DNA from: Pelagibacteraceae bacterium AG-319-F18
GTDB taxonomy: Bacteria > Pseudomonadota > Alphaproteobacteria > Pelagibacterales > Pelagibacteraceae
Length of the DNA stretch: 64,000 nucleotides
Assembly: GCA_003283905.1 (NCBI GenBank)
Contig: QBXA01000006.1
Span: 1-64,000 of the forward strand
Direction: 5' to 3'
Every line of letters starts with the position of its first letter. Position 1 is the stretch's first letter. The notes beneath the pieces are model-generated. The model was not told the origin of the DNA. It was given only the letters and a program-made list of their open reading frames with translations, and searched no databases. A program made the translations under genes and the position numbers. Below are positions 52,376-62,891 of the stretch, in pieces.

Positions 52376-53218
52376 CTATAAATATTCTAATTCGGTCATT
52401 TCTTGATAGAAATCTTTTTCTATTTTATTTTTTACATCCTCAGTAAGATTATCTTCCCAATTATTTGCTGGTCCAAGATGAAAAAAATTAACTTTGCTAT
52501 CATCTTTTTTGTTTAATACATTTTCTTTAAATAAACCTTTTTGTTCCATTTCTTTCAGATTTTCAAAGGATGTTGTTTCTAAAATTTTTTTGTTTTTATT
52601 GTTATCCGTTTCAATATTTAGATATTTTTTCAAAAAATTGATGATTTTTTTAAGCTCATTTTCTGGATTTTGAATTAAATTCTCATACTTAATTAATAAA
52701 AGATTATTTTTATTCTTTGTCCAGGAACGATAATGATCATTCCATTTGCCTAATAAACATTGCATGCCCGTCTCTTTCTCCTCCCATCTTTTACTATTTC
52801 CAATAATTTGAGGTGTCATTAAAAAATCGGATGCCTTGTCTATAGTTAAAGTATAGTGATTTGATATAGATGAAATTAATGTTCTGGGATCTCTCACCAT
52901 GTAAATTGTTGCAAGTGTATTTTGATCATTTGTGAAATTATCTTTACCAACAGTATATTTACCTTGGTGAGTTTTGAGAATTTTGATCTGATTATCTAAA
53001 TTAATCATATCTTGTGCCGATATCCAGTTTTCTTTTATTTCATTAAAATTACCAAAATCATTAACGAAATTTTTAAAATATTTTTTTTCTGGAAATTGGC
53101 TTACTTTTAACATTAATTCAAAATTAAAATTTCCATCATCAGAATATAATAATGATGAAATTATTGACCTCACCCAAGTATTCCCACTTTTTGGATAAGA
53201 TGCTAGCCAAATAATCAT
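52376..53218 (-). CDS. Sulfotransferase domain protein (paralogue 4)
   Basis: The 280-residue protein has MIIWLASYPKSGNTWVRSII, KILKTHQGKY with a candidate catalytic His, IYMVRDPRTLISSISNHYTL and the C-terminal FFHLGPANNWEDNLTEDVKNKIE. It is the most diverged of the four single-domain paralogues. It lies alone on the minus strand between rho and mnmE, which are on the plus strand and usually close to each other in this cluster, so it looks like a later insertion. Substrate unknown. Confidence 0.88.
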   Translation of the reverse strand: MIIWLASYPKSGNTWVRSIISSLLYSDDGNFNFELMLKVSQFPEKKYFKNFVNDFGNFNEIKENWISAQDMINLDNQIKILKTHQGKYTVGKDNFTNDQNTLATIYMVRDPRTLISSISNHYTLTIDKASDFLMTPQIIGNSKRWEEKETGMQCLLGKWNDHYRSWTKNKNNLLLIKYENLIQNPENELKKIINFLKKYLNIETDNNKNKKILETTSFENLKEMEQKGLFKENVLNKKDDSKVNFFHLGPANNWEDNLTEDVKNKIEKDFYQEMTELEYL

Positions 53219-53262
53219 AATTAAATTTTACACAAATATAAATTAGAAGCTATAATCTTCAC

Positions 53263-54594
53263 ATGACAATATACGCTTTATCAAGTGGCCCTGGAATTTC
53301 TGGGATTGCAATTGTTAGAGTTTCGGGAGAAGAAACACCTAAAGTTATAGAGTTGTTAACTGGCAAACCAGTTCCAAAACCAAGAGTGGCAACGCTAAGA
53401 AAAATCAATAAAATCAACACTTCTGAGCTTATTGATGAAGGTATAATATTATGGTTTCCTAGGCCTGAGAGCTACACAGGAGAGGATATGGCTGAAATAC
53501 AGGTGCATGGAAGCAAAGCAGTAGTAGACGCCCTGCACTCCTCTATTTCAAGTATTGAAAATTGTCGTTTAGCAGAACCCGGTGAGTTTACAAAACTTGC
53601 TTTTCAAAATGGAAAAATAAATTTACTTAAAGCTGAGAGCGTTGCAGATTTAATCTCTTCAGAAACTGAAATTCAAAGACAGCAAGCAATAAAAATTATG
53701 AATGGTAAATCTGCTGATCAATTTAATTTTTTAAGAGAAAAACTTTTAAAAATATTATCTCATGTTGAAGCTAAAATAGATTTTCCAGATGAGGATTTAC
53801 CAGATGATATTTTAAAAGAAATTAAAAAAAGCTTAGATGAAGTTTTAATAAATATTGAAAAAATTTTAGATGATCAAAAAGTTGGAGAAAGAATTAGAGA
53901 AGGTTTTAAGATTGCAATTCTTGGACCTACCAATGCAGGTAAGTCTAGTCTACTAAATCATTTATCAAACAGAGATGTTGCAATAGTTTCAGAGATCGCA
54001 GGAACAACAAGAGATGTAATTGAAACACATCTTAATATAGATGGTTATCCAGTAATTGTTTCTGACACTGCTGGTATAAGAGAGTCTAAAAATGAAATTG
54101 AAAAGAAAGGTATTAAATTATCTTTAAATAGAGCAGAAGAAGCTGATCTGAAGCTGATAGTTGTTGATGCAAAAAACGTTGAATTTACTGATGTTTTGAG
54201 GGGATTGTTAGATCAAAATGCAATTTTAGTAATAAATAAATCAGATCTTTTGGAGGGTGATATTGATCCTGAGATCAAAAAATTAAATCATGTATTAATT
54301 TCAATTAAAGAAAATTTTAATATTGATGAATTAATTTTAAAAATAAAAAATAATTTAAAAAATAAATTTATAACAAGTGATGATATTTTAATTACCAGGG
54401 AACGACATAGACAACATCTTGAACAATGTTTGGAACATCTTAAAAATTTTGGTAAAAAAAATGAGGTAGAAGATTTTGATAAAGCTGCGGAGGATTTAAG
54501 GTTAGCTAGTAGACATCTTGGTATGATCGTTGGAAAAGTCGATGTTGAGGAGATATTAGGCAGTATTTTCAACGATTTTTGTATAGGTAAATAA
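53263..54594 (+). CDS. mnmE: tRNA uridine-5-carboxymethylaminomethyl modification GTPase MnmE
   Basis: MnmE with MnmG installs the cmnm5 group on U34 of several tRNAs. The 443-residue protein has the N-terminal formyl-THF-binding domain (TIYALSSGPGISGIAIVRVSG, FPRPESYTGEDMAEIQVHGS), a helical domain, the inserted G domain with GPTNAGKSSLLNHL, DTAG and NKSD, and the C-terminal CIGK, whose Cys is catalytic. Its partner mnmG follows after 117 bp. Confidence 0.97.
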   Translation: MTIYALSSGPGISGIAIVRVSGEETPKVIELLTGKPVPKPRVATLRKINKINTSELIDEGIILWFPRPESYTGEDMAEIQVHGSKAVVDALHSSISSIENCRLAEPGEFTKLAFQNGKINLLKAESVADLISSETEIQRQQAIKIMNGKSADQFNFLREKLLKILSHVEAKIDFPDEDLPDDILKEIKKSLDEVLINIEKILDDQKVGERIREGFKIAILGPTNAGKSSLLNHLSNRDVAIVSEIAGTTRDVIETHLNIDGYPVIVSDTAGIRESKNEIEKKGIKLSLNRAEEADLKLIVVDAKNVEFTDVLRGLLDQNAILVINKSDLLEGDIDPEIKKLNHVLISIKENFNIDELILKIKNNLKNKFITSDDILITRERHRQHLEQCLEHLKNFGKKNEVEDFDKAAEDLRLASRHLGMIVGKVDVEEILGSIFNDFCIGK

Positions 54595-54711
54595 TACTCT
54601 ATTTTCCTTGTTTTTAAGCTTTTTTTTAATAAAAAACGTTGATAATTGAAGCTTATTTAGGCAAAGCTATACGTGTCTTGTAAATATAATAATCAGTTAT
54701 AAATTCAGCTT

Positions 54712-56583
54712 ATGAAAAATGATTTATCATTTGATGTTGTAGTAATAGGTGGTGGCCATGCAGGTTGTGAGGCTGCTGCAGCCTCTGCGCGACTAGGCGT
54801 TAATACTGCTTTGTTTACTCACAAGTTAGAAACAATTGGAGAAATGTCTTGTAACCCAGCAATAGGCGGTTTGGGTAAAGGTCATTTGGTACGGGAAATA
54901 GATGCTCTTGATGGTGTCATGGGTGAAGTTGCAGATAAATCAGGCATTCAATTTAGATTATTAAACAGAAGTAGAGGTCCAGCTGTAAGGGGACCCAGAA
55001 CTCAATCAGATAGATCATTATACCGTAAATATATGCAAGAAAAACTTGTAAACTACTGTAATTTAAGCATTTTTTCTGATCCTGTAATAAAGTTTATTTT
55101 TAGCAAAAATACAATAACTGGCTTTATAACTAAAGAAGGTAAAAAAGTTTTATGTTCTAAGCTAATACTAACAACAGGCACTTTTTTAAATGGTTTGATA
55201 CATATAGGTGAAGAAATAACACCAGCAGGAAGGTATGATGAGAAACCTTCAACAGGATTAAGTGAACAATTAGAAAAATACAATTTTAAAATAGGAAGAT
55301 TAAAAACAGGAACCCCTCCCCGACTTGACTCAAGAACAATTAATTATGAAAATTTAGAAGTACAGTTTGCAGATGATGATCCTTATTTTTTTTCTTTCTT
55401 AACTAAAAAAAATATTAACAAACAAGTTTCATGTCGTATGACTTATACTAACGATAAGGTTCATAAAATTATTGAAAAAAATTTATCTAAGAGTGCTATG
55501 TACTCTGGCAGTATACAAGGTGTTGGACCTAGATATTGTCCATCTATAGAAGACAAGATAGTAAAATATGCTGATAAAGGTCGGCACCAGATATTTTTAG
55601 AGCCTGAAGGCCTAAATGACCATACAATTTACCCAAATGGCATCTCTACATCGCTACCAGCTGATGTGCAACAAGAAATATGTAATAATATCAATGGTTT
55701 AGAAAATGTATCTATTATAAGACCAGGATATGCTATAGAATATGACTATATAGATCCTAGAGAGCTGTTCTTAACACTTGAGACCAAGAAGATTAGTAAT
55801 CTTTACCTTGCAGGTCAGATTAATGGAACAACAGGTTACGAAGAAGCTGCTGCACAGGGTCTAATAGCTGGGATAAATGCGGCTTTATCTATTAAAAAAT
55901 TAGAGCCCTTCATACTTGATAGATCAGATGCTTACATAGGAGTAATGATTGATGATTTAGTGACTAAAGGTGTGGCCGAGCCATATCGGATGTTCACATC
56001 AAGAGCAGAATATCGATTAAGTCTTAGATCTGATAATGCGGATCAAAGATTAACTGCTAAAGGAATAGAGATAGGATTAATTGGTGAAGTAAGAAAGGCT
56101 CTTTATTTGGATAAGTTTGATAAAATTGAGCAAATAAACGTAAAAATGAATCATTCTACTATATCACCTAATAAAGCTGATAAATTTGGGATAAAAATAG
56201 CAAAAGATGGAGTTTTGAGATCTTCTAATGAAATATTAACTCAAAAAGGAGTAGATATGATCAAAATTAGAGAAATATGGTCGGATATGCCCTTTTTTAG
56301 TAAAGAAATAGATGAACAGGTTGAAATTAATGCCCATTATAGAGGTTATTTGAAGAAGCAAAAAGCAGATATTTTGGCTTTTAAAAGAGATGAAAACCTT
56401 ATAATACCAGACAAAATTAATTATGATGGTCTTTCAGGGTTATCAAATGAGGTAAAAGCTAAATTTAAGGAAATAAGACCAAAAACAATGGGTCAGGCGC
56501 TAAGAATTGATGGAATTACTCCAGCTGCTGTATATATTTTGTTGTCACACGTTAAAAGAAAGTCTATTAAGCATATAGCTTAA
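54712..56583 (+). CDS. mnmG: tRNA uridine-5-carboxymethylaminomethyl modification enzyme MnmG
   Basis: MnmG (GidA) is the FAD-dependent partner of MnmE. The 623-residue protein has the FAD-binding [17 protein letters not shown] at residues 13-29, [73 protein letters not shown], and the C-terminal helical domain [32 protein letters not shown] that contacts MnmE. It shares one base with the rsmG start. Confidence 0.97.
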   Translation: MKNDLSFDVVVIGGGHAGCEAAAASARLGVNTALFTHKLETIGEMSCNPAIGGLGKGHLVREIDALDGVMGEVADKSGIQFRLLNRSRGPAVRGPRTQSDRSLYRKYMQEKLVNYCNLSIFSDPVIKFIFSKNTITGFITKEGKKVLCSKLILTTGTFLNGLIHIGEEITPAGRYDEKPSTGLSEQLEKYNFKIGRLKTGTPPRLDSRTINYENLEVQFADDDPYFFSFLTKKNINKQVSCRMTYTNDKVHKIIEKNLSKSAMYSGSIQGVGPRYCPSIEDKIVKYADKGRHQIFLEPEGLNDHTIYPNGISTSLPADVQQEICNNINGLENVSIIRPGYAIEYDYIDPRELFLTLETKKISNLYLAGQINGTTGYEEAAAQGLIAGINAALSIKKLEPFILDRSDAYIGVMIDDLVTKGVAEPYRMFTSRAEYRLSLRSDNADQRLTAKGIEIGLIGEVRKALYLDKFDKIEQINVKMNHSTISPNKADKFGIKIAKDGVLRSSNEILTQKGVDMIKIREIWSDMPFFSKEIDEQVEINAHYRGYLKKQKADILAFKRDENLIIPDKINYDGLSGLSNEVKAKFKEIRPKTMGQALRIDGITPAAVYILLSHVKRKSIKHIA

Positions 56584-57248
56584 TGGATCAAGAAATTTTA
56601 AATTTATATTCTAAACTTAATGACTTAAATGTTTCACGTGAAACATTTATAGACTTTGAAAACTATATATCCATGATTATTGAAAAAAATAAAAAAATCA
56701 ACATAATCAGTCATAAAACATCGTCAAAAAAGGCTATAATTGACCGCCATATTATTGATTCTGCACAAATCATTGATTTTGTTAACTTTAATAGCAATAC
56801 AACTACAGATTTAGGATCTGGAGCAGGTATGCCAGGAATTGTAGTAGCAATTATACTTAAAAACATGAAGAATAACATGAATGTACATCTTTATGAAAAA
56901 AGCTACCATAAAAGCCGATTTTTGAAAGAAGTTTCAGAAAAACTAAATTTAAATACAAAAGTTTTTCAAAAAAATATTTTTGAAATAAAAAATTTAGAAA
57001 CAGGTACGGTTATGTCAAGAGCATTCAAGCCAATGCCGGTGGTTCTAGATTTAGTTTATGAAAATTTTTCAAAATATAAAAATTTAATTTTCTTTATGGG
57101 AAAGAGTGGAAAAAAAATATTTGAAAAATCTAAAAATGATTGGGATTTAGAGTATATAGAAAAAAAAAGTTTAACAAATGAGGATTCATTTTTATTAAAC
57201 ATAAAAAAAATTATTAAGAAAAATAAAAAAAGATATAAGGAAAATTAA
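56583..57248 (+). CDS. rsmG: 16S rRNA (guanine-527-N7) methyltransferase RsmG
   Basis: RsmG methylates G527 of 16S rRNA. The 221-residue protein has NVSRETFIDFENYISMIIEKNKKINI at the N-terminus, RHIIDSAQI, the SAM loop TDLGSGAGMPGIVVAI and a C-terminal Lys-rich tail. The codons for NVSRETF contain a perfect parS site, a known dual use of this conserved peptide. It sits between mnmG and parA, with a 1-nt overlap and no gap respectively. Confidence 0.95.
   Translation: MDQEILNLYSKLNDLNVSRETFIDFENYISMIIEKNKKINIISHKTSSKKAIIDRHIIDSAQIIDFVNFNSNTTTDLGSGAGMPGIVVAIILKNMKNNMNVHLYEKSYHKSRFLKEVSEKLNLNTKVFQKNIFEIKNLETGTVMSRAFKPMPVVLDLVYENFSKYKNLIFFMGKSGKKIFEKSKNDWDLEYIEKKSLTNEDSFLLNIKKIIKKNKKRYKEN
56626..56649. 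promoter_or_regulatory. parS centromere site inside rsmG
   Basis: TGTTTCACGTGAAACA at 56630-56645 is a perfect match to the chromosomal parS consensus bound by ParB. The inverted symmetry extends to 24 bp (56626-56649). It lies in the rsmG coding sequence about 600 bp upstream of parA and about 8 kb from the predicted origin, as expected for an origin-proximal centromere. Confidence 0.95.
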
Positions 57249-58043
57249 ATGAAAATTATTTCAGTAATAAATCAAAAGGGCGGGGTAGGAAAAACAACTA
57301 CCGTTATAAATTTAGCAGCTGGATTAACTCAACTTAATAAAAAAATTTTAGTAATTGATTTAGATCCTCAAGGAAATGCAACAACAGGTCTAGGATTATC
57401 TAATATAGACAACTCAAGCGACACAATTTATGGTGTATTGAATGGAACTAGAGAGATTAATGAGATAATCAAGAAAACACAGTTTGAAAATTTAGATATC
57501 ATCACCTCTAATGTAGACTTATCAGGACTTGAAGTCGAAACGGCTGACGATAGTAATAGAGCCTTTATATTAAAGGCTAAATTAAGCCCTTATTTAAACA
57601 ATTCTAGAGGGTCGTACGATTATGTTCTGATTGATTGTCCACCTTCCTTAAGTCTTCTTACAGTTATGGCGCTTGTCTGCTCCAACTCACTTTTGGTTCC
57701 TTTGCAAACAGAATTCTTTGCTCTAGAGGGTCTAACTCAGTTAATGAAAACAATTGAGAGGATAAAAGTGAGTCTAAATCCTGATTTAAAAATCCGAGGG
57801 ATTCTTTTGACCATGTATGACAAACGAAATAAGCTTTCTTCACAAGTTGAAAAGGAAGCTAGAGACTATTTTAGTGAAAAAGTTTATTCAACAGTAATAC
57901 CAAGGAATGTAAGGTTATCAGAGGCACCTTCACATGGAATGCCAGTTTTAATTTATGACAAATCCTGTCCTGGCAGCAAATCCTATTTTAGTTTTACTGA
58001 TGAATTTATAAATCAAGAGTCAACAATAGGGAGTGATGCTTAA
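57249..58043 (+). CDS. parA: Chromosome-partitioning ATPase ParA
   Basis: ParA (Soj) is a Walker-type ATPase whose DNA-bound gradient moves ParB-parS complexes. The 264-residue protein has the deviant Walker A INQKGGVGKTTTVINLAAGL, LVIDLDPQGNATTGLGL, DYVLIDCPPSLSLLTVMAL and VPLQTEFFALEGLTQLM. It follows rsmG with no gap and overlaps parB by 1 nt. Confidence 0.97.
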   Translation: MKIISVINQKGGVGKTTTVINLAAGLTQLNKKILVIDLDPQGNATTGLGLSNIDNSSDTIYGVLNGTREINEIIKKTQFENLDIITSNVDLSGLEVETADDSNRAFILKAKLSPYLNNSRGSYDYVLIDCPPSLSLLTVMALVCSNSLLVPLQTEFFALEGLTQLMKTIERIKVSLNPDLKIRGILLTMYDKRNKLSSQVEKEARDYFSEKVYSTVIPRNVRLSEAPSHGMPVLIYDKSCPGSKSYFSFTDEFINQESTIGSDA

Positions 58044-58885
58044 TGGATAAAATTAAAAAAGGTTTAGGAAGGGGTTTGTCATCACTAATTGGTGAAACTA
58101 AAGTAGAGGTTCAAAAAAATCAATTATCAATAAGTGATTTAATACCAAATAAATACCAACCAAGAAAGAATTTTGATGAGGCAAACTTAGAGGATTTAAC
58201 AAATTCTATAAAAGAAAGGGGGATGATACAGCCGATCATAGTTAGAAAACCAAATAACGAAAATTCAAAATTTGAAATAATTGCAGGTGAGAGAAGGTGG
58301 TTAGCAGCACAGAGAGCAGGCATGCATAATGTTCCTGTGGTAATCACAGAAGCAGATGACTTAAAATCTTTAGAGTTTGCGATAGTTGAAAATGTTCAAA
58401 GACATGATTTAAATCCTCTTGAAGAAGCTCAAGGTTATAAACGTTTAATAGATGAATTTTCTTATGATCAAGAAAAAGTTTCAAAATTTATAGGTAAGAG
58501 TAGAAGCTATATAACAAATTCTTTGAGAATACTAACTTTACCAGAAAAAGTTATAAAATTAATAGAGTCTAACAAGTTATCGACAGGACATGCTAAGATT
58601 TTAGTAGGCCTTAACAATGCAAGTTTTGTAGCTAATAAAATTATAGAAAATAAACTTTCAGTAAGACAAGCAGAAAATTTTGTTCAATTATTTAAAAAGA
58701 AAAGACAAAAGTCAAAGATCACAAAAGATACTAATATTTTAGCTCTTGAACTTTCAGCATCAAATAAAATAGGATTAAATGTGGAAATACAAAACAACAA
58801 GAGAAATAAAGGAAAAATTTCGTTTGAGTACAAAGACCTAGATCAGCTAAATAAAATAATAGATATAATCAAATCTTATTATTAG
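58043..58885 (+). CDS. parB: Chromosome-partitioning protein ParB
   Basis: ParB binds parS and spreads as a CTP-dependent clamp. The 280-residue protein has the ParA-interacting N-terminus KKGLGRGLSSLIGE, the Box I/II region NKYQPRKNFDEANLEDLTNSIKERGMIQPIIVR and EIIAGERRWLAAQRAG-type CTP-binding motif, VENVQRHDLNPLEEAQGYKRL, a HTH segment SKFIGKSRSYITNSLRIL and a short C-terminal dimerisation region. The cognate parS is in rsmG. It ends 4 bp before the convergent holA. Confidence 0.97.
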   Translation: MDKIKKGLGRGLSSLIGETKVEVQKNQLSISDLIPNKYQPRKNFDEANLEDLTNSIKERGMIQPIIVRKPNNENSKFEIIAGERRWLAAQRAGMHNVPVVITEADDLKSLEFAIVENVQRHDLNPLEEAQGYKRLIDEFSYDQEKVSKFIGKSRSYITNSLRILTLPEKVIKLIESNKLSTGHAKILVGLNNASFVANKIIENKLSVRQAENFVQLFKKKRQKSKITKDTNILALELSASNKIGLNVEIQNNKRNKGKISFEYKDLDQLNKIIDIIKSYY

Positions 58886-58889
58886 TTTT

Positions 58890-59867
58890 TTAAGAAGATT
58901 GATCTAAAACAAAATCTGTAACTACATTAACAGAATTATTAATATTTTTTTTAATTAGTAATTCAATTTCATTAAGTTTGAACATTAGTTCTTTGATATT
59001 TTTTGCTTTCCATTTATAGATTTGCTGTTTAGTAATTTCTTTATCTTTCCAAAAAATTGGTGGTTTTGCTGAGGATATTGTTAAATCTATATTTTTATTA
59101 GCCTCAAATGTAGTTGAAAGTATTAGTATTTTTTTAGCTTTAATTATGAATGATCTAATAATCATAATGCAGTCTTCATTGGTAAAAATATTATCATTTA
59201 AAATATTAATAATTTTTTTTTTATTTTTAATTAGACAGTTATCTACAAGCTCCGAAATGCTATGATTCTCATTTAGATTAATTAGTTTTGAAAGAATTTC
59301 GCTGGTAATTGTTTTTCCATTTTTATTAAAATATTCTATTTTTTCTATTTCACTTATAAGAACTTCTCTATCTCCACCACATTTATTCACTATTAAGTTA
59401 ATATTTGCAGATGAAATTGAAATATTTTTTTCTCTTAAAAAATTATAAGATAGTTTAGATAAAGTTTGATCGGTATCAGGATAAAAAGGCATACAAATAC
59501 AATTTTTATCTTTTTCAAAAAAAGACCTTAATTTTGATTTTTTTTCTAAATTATCTGAATTAATAATAATAGTTATATCTTCAAGATTTTTTAAATTTAA
59601 TATTTCGACTACTCTTAATATTTTATCTGTTGCTCTTTTAATTATAATAATTTTCTTTTGATCAAAAAGAGATTTAGATAAAATATTTTCAATAAAATCA
59701 TCTTCATTATCTAAAATTTCTTTTTCTTCATAGTTTGAAATTTTATTTTTATCCTTATTTAAAATATTGATAGTTTCATTTTTTAAACCTTCATTCTTAC
59801 CATAAAATAAAAATAAATGATTAATATTTTGGTTTATTTTTTGTGCCTCAAAAAATTTTAAAATCAT
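58890..59867 (-). CDS. holA: DNA polymerase III delta subunit
   Basis: HolA is the clamp-opening wrench of the clamp loader. The 325-residue protein has the delta-subunit pattern: HLFLFYGKNEGLKNETINIL at the N-terminus, a divergent AAA+ domain without a Walker A motif, VNKCGGDREVLISEIEKIEYF, and a helical C-terminal collar domain. The family is weakly conserved. Its position after lptE, as in leuS-lptE-holA of other proteobacteria, supports the call. Confidence 0.88.
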   Translation of the reverse strand: MILKFFEAQKINQNINHLFLFYGKNEGLKNETINILNKDKNKISNYEEKEILDNEDDFIENILSKSLFDQKKIIIIKRATDKILRVVEILNLKNLEDITIIINSDNLEKKSKLRSFFEKDKNCICMPFYPDTDQTLSKLSYNFLREKNISISSANINLIVNKCGGDREVLISEIEKIEYFNKNGKTITSEILSKLINLNENHSISELVDNCLIKNKKKIINILNDNIFTNEDCIMIIRSFIIKAKKILILSTTFEANKNIDLTISSAKPPIFWKDKEITKQQIYKWKAKNIKELMFKLNEIELLIKKNINNSVNVVTDFVLDQSS

Positions 59868-60316
59868 TAATTAATAATTAATTCTGATATAAGTTTATAA
59901 GTTATAGAAGAAGCAAAACTTTGTTTAATAGATTTTTCATATTTAGTTTCTTCAAATTTATCAGCCATACTTTCCATAATTTTTTTTTCAGATATTATTA
60001 TCTCTTTATTACTAGATTTTACTAAAAATATTACTTCAGCCACGAGCTCATAATTTGTAACTTCACCAGCCCCATCCTTACTTAAAATAACTTTATTATA
60101 TTTACTGTTTGCTTCTATATAAATTTTGTTGTTAATTTCTTTATTTTTATATTGATTTAAATTTGTTTTTAAAAAATTATTTAACACTCTATCTCCAGTA
60201 AAATTAACTTGTTCGATTGAAAAATTAACATTATTATTTTTTAAATAAATTGGTGTAAATCCACAATTAGTTAAAAAAAATATTAAAGATATGATTACTA
60301 TATTTTTTTTTATCAT
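59867..60316 (-). CDS. lptE: LPS-assembly lipoprotein LptE
   Basis: LptE is the outer-membrane lipoprotein that plugs LptD during LPS export. The 149-residue protein has a lipoprotein signal peptide with lipobox LTNC (Cys18), followed by GFTPIY, the usual start of the mature protein, and a small alpha/beta domain with FKTN and KSIKQSFASSITYKLISEL. The sequence is diverged. Location between leuS and holA is the main support. It overlaps holA by 1 nt. Confidence 0.85.
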   Translation of the reverse strand: MIKKNIVIISLIFFLTNCGFTPIYLKNNNVNFSIEQVNFTGDRVLNNFLKTNLNQYKNKEINNKIYIEANSKYNKVILSKDGAGEVTNYELVAEVIFLVKSSNKEIIISEKKIMESMADKFEETKYEKSIKQSFASSITYKLISELIIN

Positions 60317-60317
60317 T

Positions 60318-62852
60318 TTAGGCTGTTATTATATTAATTAGTTTGTTTGGTATAAATATTTTTTTTTTAATTTCTTTGTTAACTAAATACCCATTTAATT
60401 TATCATCTTCTTTTATTTTTGTTAATAACATATCTTCACTTGTATTTTTTTTAGAAACTAAAATTTTTCTAGTTTTACCATTAAACTGAATAATAAATTT
60501 AATATTATCCTCCAATAAAATCTTTTTATTTATTTTTGGCCATAATATTTTTTCATTAATATTTATCATTTCTATGCACTCATTAGAAAAGTGAGGTATT
60601 ACAGGGTTAATAGCTATTAAAATTTTTTTATAATTTTCAACTAATTTTTCTTTTTCAATTTTATTTAATATTATTTTATTAAGCGCTGTATAAGCCTCAT
60701 GAAAATTAGCAACTATTTTATTATAAGAAAAATTTTCAATATTATGAGTAATTTCTTTTATAAATTTATTAGTTATTTTTTCTAAGTCATTATTTGAGTT
60801 AGATGGATGATTGGCCTCTATCTCTTGAATTATTTTTTGATTTAAAACCCATAATTTTTGAATAAATTTATATGCAGATTTTATTCCTTCATTTGACCAC
60901 TGAACATCCTTTTCAGGTGGACTATCAGATAAAATAAATAATCTGACAGAGTCAGCTCCATAGTCTTTTATTATCTTTTCAGGATCTATGGTATTTTTTT
61001 TTGATTTTGACATTGACTCTGATGGACCGACTTTTATTGGCTCTTCACTATTTTTTAGAAATTTTTTTCCATCTATAGTAACTATTTCATCTGGACTAAC
61101 CCAATTATTATTTTTATCTTTATATGTTTCGTGACAAACCATACCTTGAGTAAATAAACCATTAAAAGGTTCTTTGATATGAAAAGAATTATTTTCATAT
61201 GATAATGCATGCATAAAAAATCTTGAATATAAAAGGTGAAGAATAGCATGTTCTACACCTCCAATATATTGGTCCACAGGCATCCAGTACTTCACTTCCT
61301 CAGAATTAAAACCGTAATCATTGTTATGAGGTGAGCAAAACCTTAGAAAATACCAAGAAGAGTCGACAAATGTATCAAGTGTGTCTGTTTCCCTAGTACA
61401 TTTTTTGCCATCAATAATGATATTTTTCCATTCAGTTATTTTATCAAGTGGATTTCCAGTTGAACTTAATTGTTTTATTTTTGGTAACTGGACAGGAAGC
61501 ATATCTTTTGGAATCTTAACTGGATTATTGTCCTCATCATATGCAATTGGAATAGGACATCCCCAGTATCTTTGACGTGAGATACCCCAGTCTTTTAGTC
61601 TGTAATTAGTTTTTTTTTGACCTATATTATTTTTCTCTAAGTAATTAATTGTTTCAGGAATCGATTCTTCAGGAACTTTTAAATTATCTAAAAATTTGGA
61701 ATTAAATAAATAACCAGGATCAGTGAAAGCTTTATCTTTAATTGAAAAATTTTTATCTTTTTCAGGTCTTACTACAGGGGTAACTTTTAAATTATATTTT
61801 TTTGCAAAATCTAAATCTCTTTGGTCATGTGCAGGACACCCAAATACAGCACCTAATCCATATTCCATTAAAACAAAATTAGCAAAATAAATGGGTACTT
61901 TTATATTTTCATCTAAAGGATTAATTGCTAGCAAATCGGTTTTGAAACCAAGTTTATCAGCCGCCGCAATTGACTCTTCTGTTGTTCCAGTTTTAGAGCA
62001 TTCTTTTTTAAATTTAATAAACTCAGGATCATTCGCATAAAATTTTGCAATTGGATGGTCTACAGAAACTGCTAAAAAAGACATACCAAATAAGGTGTCT
62101 GGTCTAGTGGTATAGCATTTAATTTCATTAATCTTTTTTTCTGAATGGATCTTAAATTTTATTTCACAGCCATAAGATTTTCCAATCCAATTTTTTTGCA
62201 TTACTTTAACTTTATTTGGCCATTCTTTAAGAGTATCTAGACTCTCCAGAAGCTCTTTAGAAAACTCTGTAATTTTAAAAAACCATTGATTCAGTTTTTT
62301 TCTTTCAACAATTGCCCCTGATCTCCATCCTTTACCATCAATAACTTGCTCATTAGCTAAAACTGTTTTGTCTATTGGATCCCAATTTACATAACTTTCC
62401 TTTCTATAAACTAGTCCTTTGTCATAAAGTTCTAAAAAAAATTCTTGTTGATGTTTATAATAATCAGGTGAACAGGTAGAAATTTCTTTATCCCAATCAA
62501 TCGATAAACCAAGTTTTTTTAGTTGAGTTTTCATAACTGAAATATTTTTTTCAGTCCAGGTTTTCGGATCTAATTTGTTTTGTCTTGCGGCATTTTCAGC
62601 TGGCATTCCGAAAGAGTCCCAACCCATTGGATGAAGCACATTATAATCTTGCAAAGTTTTATATCTTGCTAATACATCTCCAATTGTATAATTCCTTACA
62701 TGACCCATATGGATTTTTCCAGATGGATATGGAAACATTTCTAAACAATAAAATTTTTTTTTATTTTTATCAACTTTAGTGGAAAAAGTTTTGTTGTCCT
62801 TCCAAACTTTTTGCCATTTTAATTCTATTTCTTTAAAATTATATCTTTCCAC
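60318..62852 (-). CDS. leuS: Leucyl-tRNA synthetase
   Basis: LeuRS charges tRNA-Leu. The 844-residue class I synthetase has the HIGH-type motif [30 protein letters not shown], the CP1 editing domain with [16 protein letters not shown] and [15 protein letters not shown], the KMSKS loop [14 protein letters not shown] and a C-terminal anticodon-binding helical domain. Length is normal. It is followed by lptE after 1 bp. Confidence 0.97.
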   Translation of the reverse strand: MERYNFKEIELKWQKVWKDNKTFSTKVDKNKKKFYCLEMFPYPSGKIHMGHVRNYTIGDVLARYKTLQDYNVLHPMGWDSFGMPAENAARQNKLDPKTWTEKNISVMKTQLKKLGLSIDWDKEISTCSPDYYKHQQEFFLELYDKGLVYRKESYVNWDPIDKTVLANEQVIDGKGWRSGAIVERKKLNQWFFKITEFSKELLESLDTLKEWPNKVKVMQKNWIGKSYGCEIKFKIHSEKKINEIKCYTTRPDTLFGMSFLAVSVDHPIAKFYANDPEFIKFKKECSKTGTTEESIAAADKLGFKTDLLAINPLDENIKVPIYFANFVLMEYGLGAVFGCPAHDQRDLDFAKKYNLKVTPVVRPEKDKNFSIKDKAFTDPGYLFNSKFLDNLKVPEESIPETINYLEKNNIGQKKTNYRLKDWGISRQRYWGCPIPIAYDEDNNPVKIPKDMLPVQLPKIKQLSSTGNPLDKITEWKNIIIDGKKCTRETDTLDTFVDSSWYFLRFCSPHNNDYGFNSEEVKYWMPVDQYIGGVEHAILHLLYSRFFMHALSYENNSFHIKEPFNGLFTQGMVCHETYKDKNNNWVSPDEIVTIDGKKFLKNSEEPIKVGPSESMSKSKKNTIDPEKIIKDYGADSVRLFILSDSPPEKDVQWSNEGIKSAYKFIQKLWVLNQKIIQEIEANHPSNSNNDLEKITNKFIKEITHNIENFSYNKIVANFHEAYTALNKIILNKIEKEKLVENYKKILIAINPVIPHFSNECIEMININEKILWPKINKKILLEDNIKFIIQFNGKTRKILVSKKNTSEDMLLTKIKEDDKLNGYLVNKEIKKKIFIPNKLINIITA

Positions 62853-62891
62853 GAAATCTATTATTATCTAAAAATATATTTTTAACCAAAC

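Noticed and set aside
54595-54711. Terminator or ncRNA between mnmE and mnmG
   Set aside because: There are T-rich runs and a TATAAT at 54685-54690, but no good stem and no -35 at the proper distance.
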